NCBI GenBank assembly: GCA_902168255.1
Contig: CABHON010000001.1
Coordinates: forward strand, 124,001 to 188,000
Length of the DNA stretch: 64,000 nt
Direction of reading: 5' to 3'
Source: an uncultured Legionella sp.
GTDB lineage: Bacteria > Pseudomonadota > Gammaproteobacteria > Legionellales > Legionellaceae
Shown piece by piece: positions 54,549 through 63,486 of this stretch (positions are counted from its first letter, which is position 1; the number at the start of each line of letters is the position of its first letter). The position numbers and the translations under genes were made by a program. Below the pieces are notes generated by a model. That model made no database searches, was not told the origin of the DNA, and was given only the letters and a program-made list of their open reading frames with translations.

Positions 54549-56144
54549 TTATTGAGCAGATAAGGTAGGACTCGTTCTATCAAGAAGAGATTGTGTTTCC
54601 CCACATGTATCCTCCTCTCTGTTGTATCCAAAACGCCTCACAAGTCTTGCCCAGGAGGACACACTCTCTTGCTTCTTATTACTAGCTGCTGTTTCGTTCC
54701 TTTGAGATGCTATAACCACTTTCGGTTGGTTTGCCACATCAGTCATTAATAGCTGGTTTATATCTGCAGATGATCCAACGGGTGTTAAGGGGGCAGTGCT
54801 AGGTTGCTCAGACAATATCGTAAAATAGGTATCAGCCAATCGGAATAAAGCTTCTATTTCACCTTTTCCTTCCCAGTTCGAGGAAAAAATATTCACACCG
54901 AATGCCAGTTCTTTTTCAAAAACATCAAATAAGTTATTCATATTGGTAATCATATAAAGGTTTTTACCTACTACCAATTTTATTTTTTTGCGCTCATCAG
55001 GCTCTGCGCTTATCCATTGTTTAAACCATTGCAAAAAAACAAGTTTATCGTTATTTTTTTCGATGAGAAAGTAATCCCACCAACCTGTTGTTGAATTAAA
55101 TGTTGAGATCTTTTTATCAATCATCAATAATACAAAGCTTTTCCCTGTTTCTTCAAACAATAGATTAGACGCTACACAATATTTCTGTATTGCTTTTATA
55201 GAAATACCTAAATCTTCATACCCAAACTTCCCTGCATAAGAACCTGGTTTGTGCCAAGTTGTAAATACATTTAAAAAGGAGTTTAATTCTGGATATTCAA
55301 TATTTATATCACAAGATTGTTTGTCTTCATTTTCATTAACATTAAGCAATTCTAAAATTCTTGCCCTTTCAGATACGTACTTTTTCTCATTAGTTTCTTC
55401 TGAAGATAATATTTCATACGTAGGATTAGTCTTTTTATACCAAAATTTTTCACGCAGGTACTCTTTTATAGGATCATAAAAAGTATTAAGCCCTGCCAAC
55501 ACTAATACACCAAACGTAAGTATTATTTTATCGGAGCCTCCACTAATAACTCCTGTAAAGGTAGTCAAGGTAATGACAGCTAACATACCAAGACAATAAA
55601 GGGCACTGAATCCATATTTACCAGTTCTTCCCCAACATTCACTCGCTCGTTGAGTTCCAGGTTCTGCTACTAACGCGCGAGTAAACCATAATACCGCTTG
55701 AAATGTTTTGAAGATAAACTTGCCACCATAAATCACTGATAGGGCAAATGGAAGAACTACACTGACATAAAGAAGATTAAACGAAAGAGCAAAAGCTATC
55801 GCAATGAGTAAACTCGCCCCTCCTCCTACAGCAATTAATGTATTCAGAAAAATTCTTAATTGAATACTTAAATGTTTATTGTTTAATAATCTATACTCAT
55901 CTCGATTAAGATAAAGCCGCCACAAAGAACCTATAAAAGAAATAAGGCTCAAAGGTACTGCAAGAAGTGATAAAATAAATTCATCTGAAAATATATAAGC
56001 GATAGCACTGGAAAAAGAAATGCCAAATCTGAAATAATAGTATCTCTCTAAGTTTTTCTTAATTTTTTTGATTTTTTGATCAATATCCTTCCTTGCTTTT
56101 TCTTCTTCTTCTCGTACAACCACCGAATCGGGAGCGTTACTCAT
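54549..56144 (-). CDS. Uncharacterised 531-residue polytopic membrane protein
   Basis: Not recognised. A short charged N-terminal coil (EEEEKARKDIDQKIKKIKKNLERYYY) precedes about six hydrophobic segments within residues 37-225, ending in FGVLVLAGLNTFYDP. A large soluble C-terminal part (about 230-531) contains NTTGWWDYFLIEKNNDKLVFLQWFKQW and ends in a Ser/Thr-rich tail. The architecture (membrane half plus large cytosolic half) fits membrane-targeted effectors of intracellular bacteria, but no secretion signal can be shown. The start overlaps the stop of a possible leader frame by 8 bases. Convergent with the msrBA gene, 2 bases apart. Confidence 0.8.
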   Translation of the reverse strand: MSNAPDSVVVREEEEKARKDIDQKIKKIKKNLERYYYFRFGISFSSAIAYIFSDEFILSLLAVPLSLISFIGSLWRLYLNRDEYRLLNNKHLSIQLRIFLNTLIAVGGGASLLIAIAFALSFNLLYVSVVLPFALSVIYGGKFIFKTFQAVLWFTRALVAEPGTQRASECWGRTGKYGFSALYCLGMLAVITLTTFTGVISGGSDKIILTFGVLVLAGLNTFYDPIKEYLREKFWYKKTNPTYEILSSEETNEKKYVSERARILELLNVNENEDKQSCDINIEYPELNSFLNVFTTWHKPGSYAGKFGYEDLGISIKAIQKYCVASNLLFEETGKSFVLLMIDKKISTFNSTTGWWDYFLIEKNNDKLVFLQWFKQWISAEPDERKKIKLVVGKNLYMITNMNNLFDVFEKELAFGVNIFSSNWEGKGEIEALFRLADTYFTILSEQPSTAPLTPVGSSADINQLLMTDVANQPKVVIASQRNETAASNKKQESVSSWARLVRRFGYNREEDTCGETQSLLDRTSPTLSAQ

Positions 56145-56334
56145 ATTGATTAAAAAAATGTTGGTTCATTAAAAATGACGGCAATATTATACCACAATAT
56201 ATAAAAAAGAGCCAGGGATATCCTGGTTCTCGGGAGCACGCTTTTTCATAAGCAATACTAGCCTCTAAACAGGGAATTAACCTTCTAAGGCTATATGCCC
56301 TAGGAATTTGAATAGACTCATTCTCAGAAATCAT
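56137..56334 (-). CDS. Possible 65-codon leader frame containing a terminator
   Basis: Starts at ATG 56334 with a good ribosome site (AGAGG, spacing 6) and stops 8 bases inside the following gene. The middle of the frame (CSREPGYPWLFF) is encoded by a terminator hairpin (56209-56231) followed by six T. A translated leader spanning a terminator and ending at the next start is the layout of an attenuator. It could equally be a chance frame through a hairpin. No protein family is recognised. Confidence 0.3.
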   Translation of the reverse strand: MISENESIQIPRAYSLRRLIPCLEASIAYEKACSREPGYPWLFFIYCGIILPSFLMNQHFFNQYE

Positions 56335-56518
56335 AATAAACCTCTAAAAAATTATGTGCCCATTTTAACAAATAATTATTAAGTTAAAATGAAGTGGAAG
56401 AGTTTGCCCGAAAAATAATGCTTGAATCCTATTATTTAAAATGGTAGGATGATTGTATCTCGCTTTTAAAAGAGCAGGATAAAAGTACTTGTTCAACATC
56501 CAACTAAAAGGTCCAACT
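56145..56518. other. Divergent intergenic stretch between two unknown membrane genes
   Basis: 374 bases holding the possible leader frame and terminator above, plus the promoter region of the gene at 56519. No other gene is supported and no conserved promoter pair stands out. Confidence 0.5.
56201..56231 (-). terminator. Hairpin with T-run upstream of the 531-residue gene
   Basis: On the minus strand GAG-AA-CCAGG pairs with CCTGG-CTC around a 5-base loop (56209-56231) and is followed by TTTTTT (56208-56203). It lies about 60 bases before the start of the 531-residue gene, so transcripts from further upstream would be cut or attenuated here. Confidence 0.6.
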
Positions 56519-57274
56519 ATGAGAATTCCTTCATCCCATTTATTTCATTTTTTTAATGCACTTAGCCTATTTACTTTACGTAATCTTACAAAAGCTCAAA
56601 TACTGTCAGATAATATTTTTGAAAATGCCTCTAATAACACTTGGGTTTTAAAAAAAGAATATGCTAATAATGCGTTTTGTGAATATGACAGCTGCCACTT
56701 GGTTTTAGAGCCTAATGCCAAACAATGGATTGCTTTTTCAACTAGTGACGGTAACGATACTCTTATTTATGATATTTGTGATATTACACAGCCCGCTATT
56801 AGCTACAAATCCGGAGAACCGGAATGCATGGCCTATTCTGGCGCTACCATAACCGTTACGTCAATTATAAATAATATCACTGCTTTGGGTAATGAATATG
56901 TTCAATCAACCCAAGTGAATAAAATAATGGAAAATCAAACAGATTCAGAGGCTTGTTTAGAGGTTTACAACATACAAGCAACTCTTTTGGATAACCCATC
57001 TCAGTCTTCTACTAAAAAAAATAATGGTTTAACCACTAATCAATTGATTATTACAATGTTTCTATTTACATTATCTGCTTGCTGTTTATTGTTATTTTTG
57101 TCCAAAAATAAATTTGCAGGAAAGAAAAAAGAACTATTACTTATAAATGAAGAGAAATTTTTACAGAAAGAGATTAGCGAGACAAGTATTGGAATTTTTT
57201 CTCATCCTGCAGCTGACACCAGAAAAAAAACCACAACGCAACAATCAGGGGTAAAGATGTCTTCTCTTGTGTAA
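56519..57274 (+). CDS. Uncharacterised single-span membrane protein
   Basis: Not recognised. The 251-residue product starts at ATG 56519 (AAAGG, spacing 7). Its N-terminus (HLFHFFNALSLFTLRN) may be an uncleaved signal anchor. A Cys-containing ectodomain-like region (CEYDSCHLVLEPNAKQW, YDICDITQP, GEPECMAYSG, DSEACLEVY) could form disulfides. A strong membrane helix follows (LIITMFLFTLSACCLLLFL, about residues 174-192), then a basic KNKFAGKKKELL and a polar cytosolic tail. The even spacing of Cys suggests an exported domain. Confidence 0.65.
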   Translation: MRIPSSHLFHFFNALSLFTLRNLTKAQILSDNIFENASNNTWVLKKEYANNAFCEYDSCHLVLEPNAKQWIAFSTSDGNDTLIYDICDITQPAISYKSGEPECMAYSGATITVTSIINNITALGNEYVQSTQVNKIMENQTDSEACLEVYNIQATLLDNPSQSSTKKNNGLTTNQLIITMFLFTLSACCLLLFLSKNKFAGKKKELLLINEEKFLQKEISETSIGIFSHPAADTRKKTTTQQSGVKMSSLV

Positions 57275-57384
57275 TCATCATTTTCTTAAGATAAAAGAAT
57301 TTATAATGACCTCTCTAGATTATTTATTAATAGGAGGTCATTTATTGATTGATATTATCAAGCAAAAGAAGAGTGATGGCGCAT

Positions 57385-57774
57385 TTAAAACCAATGAAAT
57401 CCTTTTGCCAACATTCCTGATAAAACACTTAGAATTGTTGCTCCTGTCCAAATAACAAATTTGAGTGTATCATAACGCAAATCTTGGAGATCTTCTTTTG
57501 TGGCAAAGGCTTTCAAATCATCTTTCGTCGCAAAATTTTGAAGTTTTTCTTTAATCCCTTCAATATCTTTTTCTAGAAGACGGATATCCTTTTTTGTAAC
57601 TAATCCTCTTCTATCTAACTCCGCACGACGTGCAACCGTTTCAAGTGCAGCTTCCATTTGTCTTACTTGATATGCAGCTAACTTTCCTGGATCTTTGATT
57701 CGTTTGGCTGCTCTAACATATTCTAATGTATCAAAATATTTAATTGGCATATCAGATGCTACTATCGTTACCAT
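57385..57774 (-). CDS. Small DUF1640-like coiled-coil protein (second copy)
   Basis: A 129-residue relative of the protein at 3239-3589, sharing the KYFDTLEYV/IYFDTLQYV start, Ala/Glu-rich helix, an FATKDDLKAFATKEDLQDLR coiled segment (about residues 81-100) and a C-terminal membrane helix (FVIWTGATILSVLSGMLAKGF). GGAG lies 9 bases before the ATG at 57774. Function is unknown; DUF1640 proteins are found in many proteobacteria and are distantly linked to mitochondrial CCDC90. It lies between the unknown gene at 56519 and tldD. Confidence 0.8.
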   Translation of the reverse strand: MVTIVASDMPIKYFDTLEYVRAAKRIKDPGKLAAYQVRQMEAALETVARRAELDRRGLVTKKDIRLLEKDIEGIKEKLQNFATKDDLKAFATKEDLQDLRYDTLKFVIWTGATILSVLSGMLAKGFHWF

Positions 57775-57830
57775 AACTATAATCTCCGATGTTGGAATTG
57801 GAACTTGTCTTATCTAAAAGCATTATAACA

Positions 57831-59300
57831 TTATTTAGAGGTACCACCAACTACCAATGCATCTACTTTAATGGTAGGTTGCCCAACACACACAGGTACT
57901 GATTGGCCTTCTTTACCACAGGTACCTACACCACTATCAAGTTCCAAATCATTTCCTACCATTGAAACACGTTGCATCGCCTCAGGACCATTTCCTATTA
58001 GTGTTGCACCTTTTACAGGATACATGATTTTACCGTTCTGAATCAGATAGGCTTCGCTAGTAGAAAACACAAATTGTCCAGAAGTAATATCCACTTGGCC
58101 ACCACCCATATTGGTCACATAAATTCCTTTTTCAACTGAACCAATGATTTCATCCGGATTATAATTTCCCCCTAACATGTAGGTATTCGTCATCCTTGGC
58201 ATGGGAAGGCAAGAAAATGATTCGCGGCGACCATTTCCAGTAGGAGATAATCCCATCAAGCGAGCGTTAAGTTTATCTTGCATATAATTTCTAAGCACGC
58301 CATTCTCAATAAGTGTAGTACATTGGGTTGGAGTACCTTCATCATCCACCGTCAATGAACCACGTCGCCCAGGTAATGTCCCATTATCCACAACAGTAAC
58401 GACATCAGAAGCAACTTTTTCACCTAAACGACCTGAATAAGCAGACAATTTTTTACGGTTAAAATCGCCTTCTAAACCGTGCCCCACTGCTTCATGCAAT
58501 AATACACCTGCCCAACCGGGACCTAATACTACAGGCATGGAACCTGCGGGTGCTGGCCTAGCATTTAAATTCAATAAAGCTTCACGAACTGCCTTTTCTG
58601 TATAACGAGAAACCGCATCATTTTCAACGAAATACTGATAATCCCATCGACCTCCACCACTACCGGTTCCTTGTTCACGACGACCGTTTTCTTCAGCCAT
58701 TACTTCAACGCTTAATCTCACTAAAGGACGCACGTCTGGTAGCAATAATCCTTCACTATTCAAAATTAGGATAACTTCGTAGGTAGACGCAAGTGAGGCA
58801 CGAACCCTTTTAATCCGAGGATCCATACTATGCGCTTTTTTATCAATTTCGCGTAATAAATCTACTTTTTCTTGGTTACTTAACAATAATGGATTGGAAG
58901 GTGAATATAATAACTCTTGGTGATGATGCGTTTTAATCGTTCGAGTGGGAACAATAATGTTTTTATCTGCATGTAATGCAATATCTCGCGCCATACTCAC
59001 TGATTGAATCAGTGTCTTTTCATCAAAGGTGTCGGTATAAGCTAAACCAGACTTTTCTCCACAGACAGCCCTTACACCGACGCCTTGTGATATATCATAT
59101 GACGCAGTTTTAATTTGATGATCTTCTAACGCCCATCCTTCTGACATGGTATATTGAAAATATATGTCACCTTCTTCAATTCCCTGTGCTAGCAAACGAT
59201 CTAAACATCGTTGCAAATGGTGTTCGGTTAACCCCGTAGGTTCCAGCAAAATATTACTTGCAATGGTCCACGGAGATAAATTAAGCGATTGCGTTTCCAT
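57831..59300 (-). CDS. tldD: Metalloprotease TldD
   Basis: Zinc protease subunit that works with TldE/PmbA to process peptides such as microcin B17 and to trim unfolded peptides. From ATG 59300 it has 489 residues (E. coli 481). The catalytic motif is HEAVGHGLEGDFNRK (HExxxH, about residue 270). Family motifs GVGVRAVCGEKSGLAYTD, RGSLTVDDEGTP, YMQDKLNARLMG, GGGQVDITSGQF and VGTCGKEGQS are present. The start lies inside the end of leuA (about 20 bases overlap), so translation is coupled. pmbA is not in this window. Confidence 0.96.
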   Translation of the reverse strand: METQSLNLSPWTIASNILLEPTGLTEHHLQRCLDRLLAQGIEEGDIYFQYTMSEGWALEDHQIKTASYDISQGVGVRAVCGEKSGLAYTDTFDEKTLIQSVSMARDIALHADKNIIVPTRTIKTHHHQELLYSPSNPLLLSNQEKVDLLREIDKKAHSMDPRIKRVRASLASTYEVILILNSEGLLLPDVRPLVRLSVEVMAEENGRREQGTGSGGGRWDYQYFVENDAVSRYTEKAVREALLNLNARPAPAGSMPVVLGPGWAGVLLHEAVGHGLEGDFNRKKLSAYSGRLGEKVASDVVTVVDNGTLPGRRGSLTVDDEGTPTQCTTLIENGVLRNYMQDKLNARLMGLSPTGNGRRESFSCLPMPRMTNTYMLGGNYNPDEIIGSVEKGIYVTNMGGGQVDITSGQFVFSTSEAYLIQNGKIMYPVKGATLIGNGPEAMQRVSMVGNDLELDSGVGTCGKEGQSVPVCVGQPTIKVDALVVGGTSK

Positions 59301-60960
59301 AGTATGCAGCCCTGTTAACAGCACTTATTAAAGCACGAAGTGTAGCTAGTGTCGCATCATTGTCAATACCAGCCCCCCAATAACTATTTCCCAACTGATC
59401 AATCACCCGAATGTAAGAGGCCGCAATGGAGTCCGAACCGCGACTTAAGGCATGTTGGTAATAATCATCTACTGTTAAATCCAATTGAAACGTTTTATTT
59501 AGATAATTAATAACAGTATCAATCACCCCGTTTCCTGAACTTACCAAGTCATAAGTTTCATTATTAAATAATAGCTCACCATTACAATTTAGTTGAGAAG
59601 AATTATCTTTATCTTTTTCAAAATAGATGGATCTAAGTTCAAATGGCTTTTTAGCTTTGAGATATTCTTGCATAAAAATATCCCACGCCTCATCAGCTGT
59701 AATTTCTTTGTTTTTTTGAAGTGCTTCTTTTTTTACCAGCAAACTAAATTCTTTCTGCATATTAACTGGTAATCGGTAACCATGAAATTTTTCCATCACA
59801 TAGGCTAATCCCGATCGTCCTGATTGGGTGGTTAATCGAATAATATCTTCTCGACCGCGTCCAATATCTTCAGGATTCATGGGTAAATAAGGCACATGCC
59901 AAAATGTTTTGCCACTTTCTTCATAAGCTTTTAAGCCTTCATGAACAGCAAATTGATGTGGGGCTGAAAATGTCGTAAAAACTAATTCACCTGCATAAGG
60001 ATGTCGAGGAGAAACAGATAATTCCGTACAATTTTCATAAATATCCATAACTTCATTAATATCTTCAATAGTAAGTCCCGATTTAATTCCTTGTGTATGC
60101 AAGTTTAATGCGAGGGTTACAATATCTGCAACACCAGCCCGCTCGCCATTTCCAAACAAGGTTCCTTCAACCCGGCTTGCGCCAGCCAATTGGCCTAATT
60201 CAGCAGCTGCTACAGCACATCCTCTATCATTATGAGGTTGAATGCTAATAATCACATTTTCCCTAAAATTGATCTGGCTAATGAGATACTCTACTTGATC
60301 CGCAAACACATTAGGTAAATCCGTTTCCATAGTTGCTTGCAAATTAATAATTAAGGGATTGTCTTCCGTAGGTTTAACTTCATCGATAACAGCATTAACA
60401 ATTCGAACCGCTAAAGTAGGTTCTGTGGTATTAAACCCTTCGGGTGAATATTCAAATTGCACTTCGGTTTCGGGCATTTTTGCTGCAGCTTGCTTTGCAT
60501 AACGAAAGGTAGCCACAGCTTTTGTTACTAATTCATCCGGATTAATTTCAAAAACGTCACTGCGCCGTAACATGGACGTTGTATTATAAAGGTGCACAAT
60601 TGCTTTTTTTGCACCTTGTATTGCCTCAAACGCACGATCAATTGACGTGGTTTTCATCTGCGAAATCACTTGAATTTTGACATTATTAGGAATGATATGT
60701 TCATCAATAAGTAAACGCACAAACTGAAACTCTTCATCCGAGATAGCAGGCGATGCCACTTCAATTTCTTTAAAACCTAACTGAACGAGCAAATGAAATA
60801 AAGCAAGTTTACGAGAAATATTCATAGGCGAGGGCAATGATTGGCTTCCTTCACGCAAATCAATACTGCACCATATAGGGTGTTTAGTTAACGTCTTAGA
60901 TGGCCATTGCCGCTGGTTTAATTCTAAACGAGGGAAATGGGTATAAATAGTTTTGTGCAT
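59281..60960 (-). CDS. leuA: 2-isopropylmalate synthase, long (LeuA2/yeast) type
   Basis: Condenses acetyl-CoA with 2-ketoisovalerate as the first committed step of leucine synthesis. The 559 residues starting at ATG 60960 follow the type 2 pattern (KTLTKHPIWCSIDLREGSQSL, QPHNDRGCAVAAAELGQLAGASRVEGTLFGNGERAGVADIVTLALN). The regulatory domain (about 420-559) is complete. An alternative TTG start at 60978 adds 6 residues without support. leuB, leuC and leuD are not nearby. The stop lies inside the 5' end of tldD. Confidence 0.93.
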   Translation of the reverse strand: MHKTIYTHFPRLELNQRQWPSKTLTKHPIWCSIDLREGSQSLPSPMNISRKLALFHLLVQLGFKEIEVASPAISDEEFQFVRLLIDEHIIPNNVKIQVISQMKTTSIDRAFEAIQGAKKAIVHLYNTTSMLRRSDVFEINPDELVTKAVATFRYAKQAAAKMPETEVQFEYSPEGFNTTEPTLAVRIVNAVIDEVKPTEDNPLIINLQATMETDLPNVFADQVEYLISQINFRENVIISIQPHNDRGCAVAAAELGQLAGASRVEGTLFGNGERAGVADIVTLALNLHTQGIKSGLTIEDINEVMDIYENCTELSVSPRHPYAGELVFTTFSAPHQFAVHEGLKAYEESGKTFWHVPYLPMNPEDIGRGREDIIRLTTQSGRSGLAYVMEKFHGYRLPVNMQKEFSLLVKKEALQKNKEITADEAWDIFMQEYLKAKKPFELRSIYFEKDKDNSSQLNCNGELLFNNETYDLVSSGNGVIDTVINYLNKTFQLDLTVDDYYQHALSRGSDSIAASYIRVIDQLGNSYWGAGIDNDATLATLRALISAVNRAAYYGNAIA

Positions 60961-61037
60961 AAATGTCTCATTAAACAAATTCTTAATGAATTATTATAAT
61001 GTTATGTCAAGTTTTTTACCACCCCAGCACTGTGTTA

Positions 61038-61079
61038 GACTTCTTTCGAAACCCTATTTTTGAGTTTCAAAAAGAAGTC
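61038..61079 (-). terminator. Hairpin spanning the hemE stop
   Basis: The arms 61038-61052 (GACTTCTTTCGAAAC) and 61064-61079 pair with one bulge around an 11-base loop. The hemE TGA (61067-61069) lies in one arm. There is no T-run after it, and its GACTTCTTTC start matches the ends of the repeat at 43090. So it may be a solo repeat end rather than a dedicated terminator. Confidence 0.5.
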
Positions 61080-62122
61080 AATCCATGAACTGCCTCAATA
61101 AAAGCTTCGACATGTTCGACAGGAATATCGGGTGTGATTCCATGACCCAAATTAAAAATATGTCCTTCTTTTTTCTCATCTTGTCGATACGCACTTATGA
61201 TTGTTTTAACTTCTTGTTCGATGCGAGTAGGAGAAGATAATAAAACAGCAGGATCCATATTTCCCTGGATAATAACTTTTCCTTGAGTGCGTTGTTTAGC
61301 GTGATGAATGTCTACTGTCCAATCAATACCAACGGCACGACAGCCTGACTCGGCAATTTCTTCTAAACACACACCACTATTTTTTGTATAAAGGATAATG
61401 GGCATTTCTGAGGGTAAATTCGCAATAATCATACGAATATAATGTAATGAAAAATCTAAATATTCTTTTGGTGGCAAAATACCGCCCCATGAATCGAAAA
61501 TCATTACTGTATTCACACCCGCTTTAATTTGCGCAGTTAAATATTTAATTACTGATTGAGCCAATTTATTCAGTAATTGATGTAATGCTTCGGGATTTTT
61601 ATACATTAACGATTTTATTTGGTGAAAATCTCGGCTTTTTCCGCCTTCAATCATATAGCACGCTAATGTCCACGGACTGCCCGAAAAACCAATTAATGGT
61701 ACTTTTCCTGCTAACTCATGCTTAATGAGTTGAATAGCTTGGATTACATAAGATAATTTCTCTTCTGGCTCAGGAACTTCTAGGGCCTTAATATCGGCAG
61801 CAGAGCGAATATAACGTTCAAACTTAGGTCCTTCTCCTTCAACAAAAGATAAACCTAAGCCCATTGCATCAGGAATAGTCAAAATATCAGAAAATAATAT
61901 CGCTGCATCTAACCGAAAACGCTCTAAGGGCTGCAACGTAATTTCACAAGCCAGTTCAGGCGTTTTACACAAAGTCATAAAACTACCTGCTTTTGCACGC
62001 AATGCACGATATTCAGGTAAATAACGCCCTGCCTGGCGCATGATCCAGACAGGCGTCCTTGAGCAAGACTCCCTGTTAAGAGTCTTGATAAAGCATTGAT
62101 CTTGAATGGTACGAATAGACAT
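61067..62122 (-). CDS. hemE: Uroporphyrinogen decarboxylase
   Basis: Decarboxylates uroporphyrinogen III to coproporphyrinogen III in heme synthesis. It has 351 residues with the family signatures RTPVWIMRQAGRYLPEYR (about residues 22-39), ILFSDILTIPDAMGLGLSFVEGEGP, GFSGSPWTLACYMIEG and IFDSWGGILPP. The ATG at 62122 is the last base pair of the hslU stop region, so the two are coupled. Cytosolic; complete. Confidence 0.96.
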   Translation of the reverse strand: MSIRTIQDQCFIKTLNRESCSRTPVWIMRQAGRYLPEYRALRAKAGSFMTLCKTPELACEITLQPLERFRLDAAILFSDILTIPDAMGLGLSFVEGEGPKFERYIRSAADIKALEVPEPEEKLSYVIQAIQLIKHELAGKVPLIGFSGSPWTLACYMIEGGKSRDFHQIKSLMYKNPEALHQLLNKLAQSVIKYLTAQIKAGVNTVMIFDSWGGILPPKEYLDFSLHYIRMIIANLPSEMPIILYTKNSGVCLEEIAESGCRAVGIDWTVDIHHAKQRTQGKVIIQGNMDPAVLLSSPTRIEQEVKTIISAYRQDEKKEGHIFNLGHGITPDIPVEHVEAFIEAVHGLTSF

Positions 62123-63483
62123 TAGAGAATATACCTAGCCCAGTCTTCATCTTTAATGAGATCCGCTAAATGTGTGTTTACATAGTTGGCATCTACCTTC
62201 ACTTCTTCACCATGACGATCTGAAGCATCAAACGAAATCAATTCAACGACTCGTTCTACTACTGTATACAAGCGCCGGGCACCAATATTTTCCATACTTT
62301 CATTTGCTTCCCATGCTACTTCAGCAATGCGTTTAATTCCTTCATCGGTAAATTCTAGAGGAACACCTTCGGTTTCTAATAAAGCAGAATATTGCTTGGT
62401 TAGTGACGCAGTTGGTTCTTTTAAAATACGTACAAAGTCTTCCACAGTAAGGGCTTTTAATTCCACACGAATAGGGAAACGGCCTTGTAATTCGGGAATC
62501 AAGTCGGATGGTTTAGAGACATGAAATGCGCCAGACGCAATAAATAACACATGATCGGTTTTTACCATACCGTATTTGGTAAATACTGTTGATCCTTCAA
62601 CCAGCGGTAGAAGATCACGTTGTACACCTTCTCGAGAAACATCAGCACCACCGTGTTCGCCCCGTTTCGCAACTTTATCTATTTCATCAATAAAAACAAT
62701 ACCATGTTGTTCCACACTTTCAATTGCGCGTGCCTTTAAATCTTCTTCATTAATGAGATTTGCCGCTTCTTCTTCTTGCAAAGCAACCAATGCTTTTTTG
62801 ACTGTCATACGCCGAGCTTTTTTACGCTCACTTGACATATTTTGGAACATGCTTTGCAACTGGCTCGTCATCTCTTCCATGCCAGGAGGCGCCATAATTT
62901 CCACCCCCATCGGAGCCGAAGAAACTTCAATTTCAATTTCTTCATTATCAAGTTCACCATCACGTAACTTTCTTCGGAAGGCTTGGCGAGAGGTATTATC
63001 TTTTTTAGGTTTTTCACCATCAAATACATCTCGAGGCACCGGCAATAAAGCATCTAATACGCGTTCTTCTGCTTTTTTTTCAGCTTCTGTTTGAACCCGA
63101 TGCATAGCTTTTTCACGCTCTTGCTTTACGGCGACGTCGATAAGATCACGAACAATAGAATCAACGTCTCTCCCCACATAACCCACTTCAGTAAACTTGG
63201 TTGCTTCTACTTTGACAAAGGGTGCATTGGCCAACCGAGCCAATCGACGTGCAATTTCCGTTTTACCAACCCCTGTAGGCCCAATCATCAGAATATTTTT
63301 TGGCATAATTTCTGCACGCAAGGTTTTGTCAGAAATCTGCATACGACGCCATCGATTACGCAAAGCAATTGCCACTGCTCGCTTTGCCAAATCTTGACCA
63401 ATAATATGTTGATCTAACTCCTGAACGATTTCTCGTGGAGTCATTACCGTTGTTACATCATGTTGAAGTTTTGGTGCAGCCAT
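62122..63483 (-). CDS. hslU: ATP-dependent protease ATPase subunit HslU (ClpY)
   Basis: AAA+ unfoldase that feeds substrates into HslV, a heat-shock quality-control protease. It has 453 residues. Features are [17 protein letters not shown] at the N-terminus, Walker [18 protein letters not shown] (about residue 70), the pore motif [14 protein letters not shown], Walker [10 protein letters not shown], and the intermediate domain (about 110-240). The C-terminal sensor 2 region includes [15 protein letters not shown] and the tail ends EDWARYIL, which docks into HslV. Starts 3 bases after hslV. Confidence 0.97.
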   Translation of the reverse strand: MAAPKLQHDVTTVMTPREIVQELDQHIIGQDLAKRAVAIALRNRWRRMQISDKTLRAEIMPKNILMIGPTGVGKTEIARRLARLANAPFVKVEATKFTEVGYVGRDVDSIVRDLIDVAVKQEREKAMHRVQTEAEKKAEERVLDALLPVPRDVFDGEKPKKDNTSRQAFRRKLRDGELDNEEIEIEVSSAPMGVEIMAPPGMEEMTSQLQSMFQNMSSERKKARRMTVKKALVALQEEEAANLINEEDLKARAIESVEQHGIVFIDEIDKVAKRGEHGGADVSREGVQRDLLPLVEGSTVFTKYGMVKTDHVLFIASGAFHVSKPSDLIPELQGRFPIRVELKALTVEDFVRILKEPTASLTKQYSALLETEGVPLEFTDEGIKRIAEVAWEANESMENIGARRLYTVVERVVELISFDASDRHGEEVKVDANYVNTHLADLIKDEDWARYIL

Positions 63484-63486
63484 TTT

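Noticed and set aside
57267-57455. A 62-codon frame on the plus strand after 57274
   Set aside because: Its 3' part is antisense to the DUF1640-like gene, and its start overlaps the preceding gene. A weak ATGACCTC/GAGGTCAT inverted repeat here was also judged too small to call.
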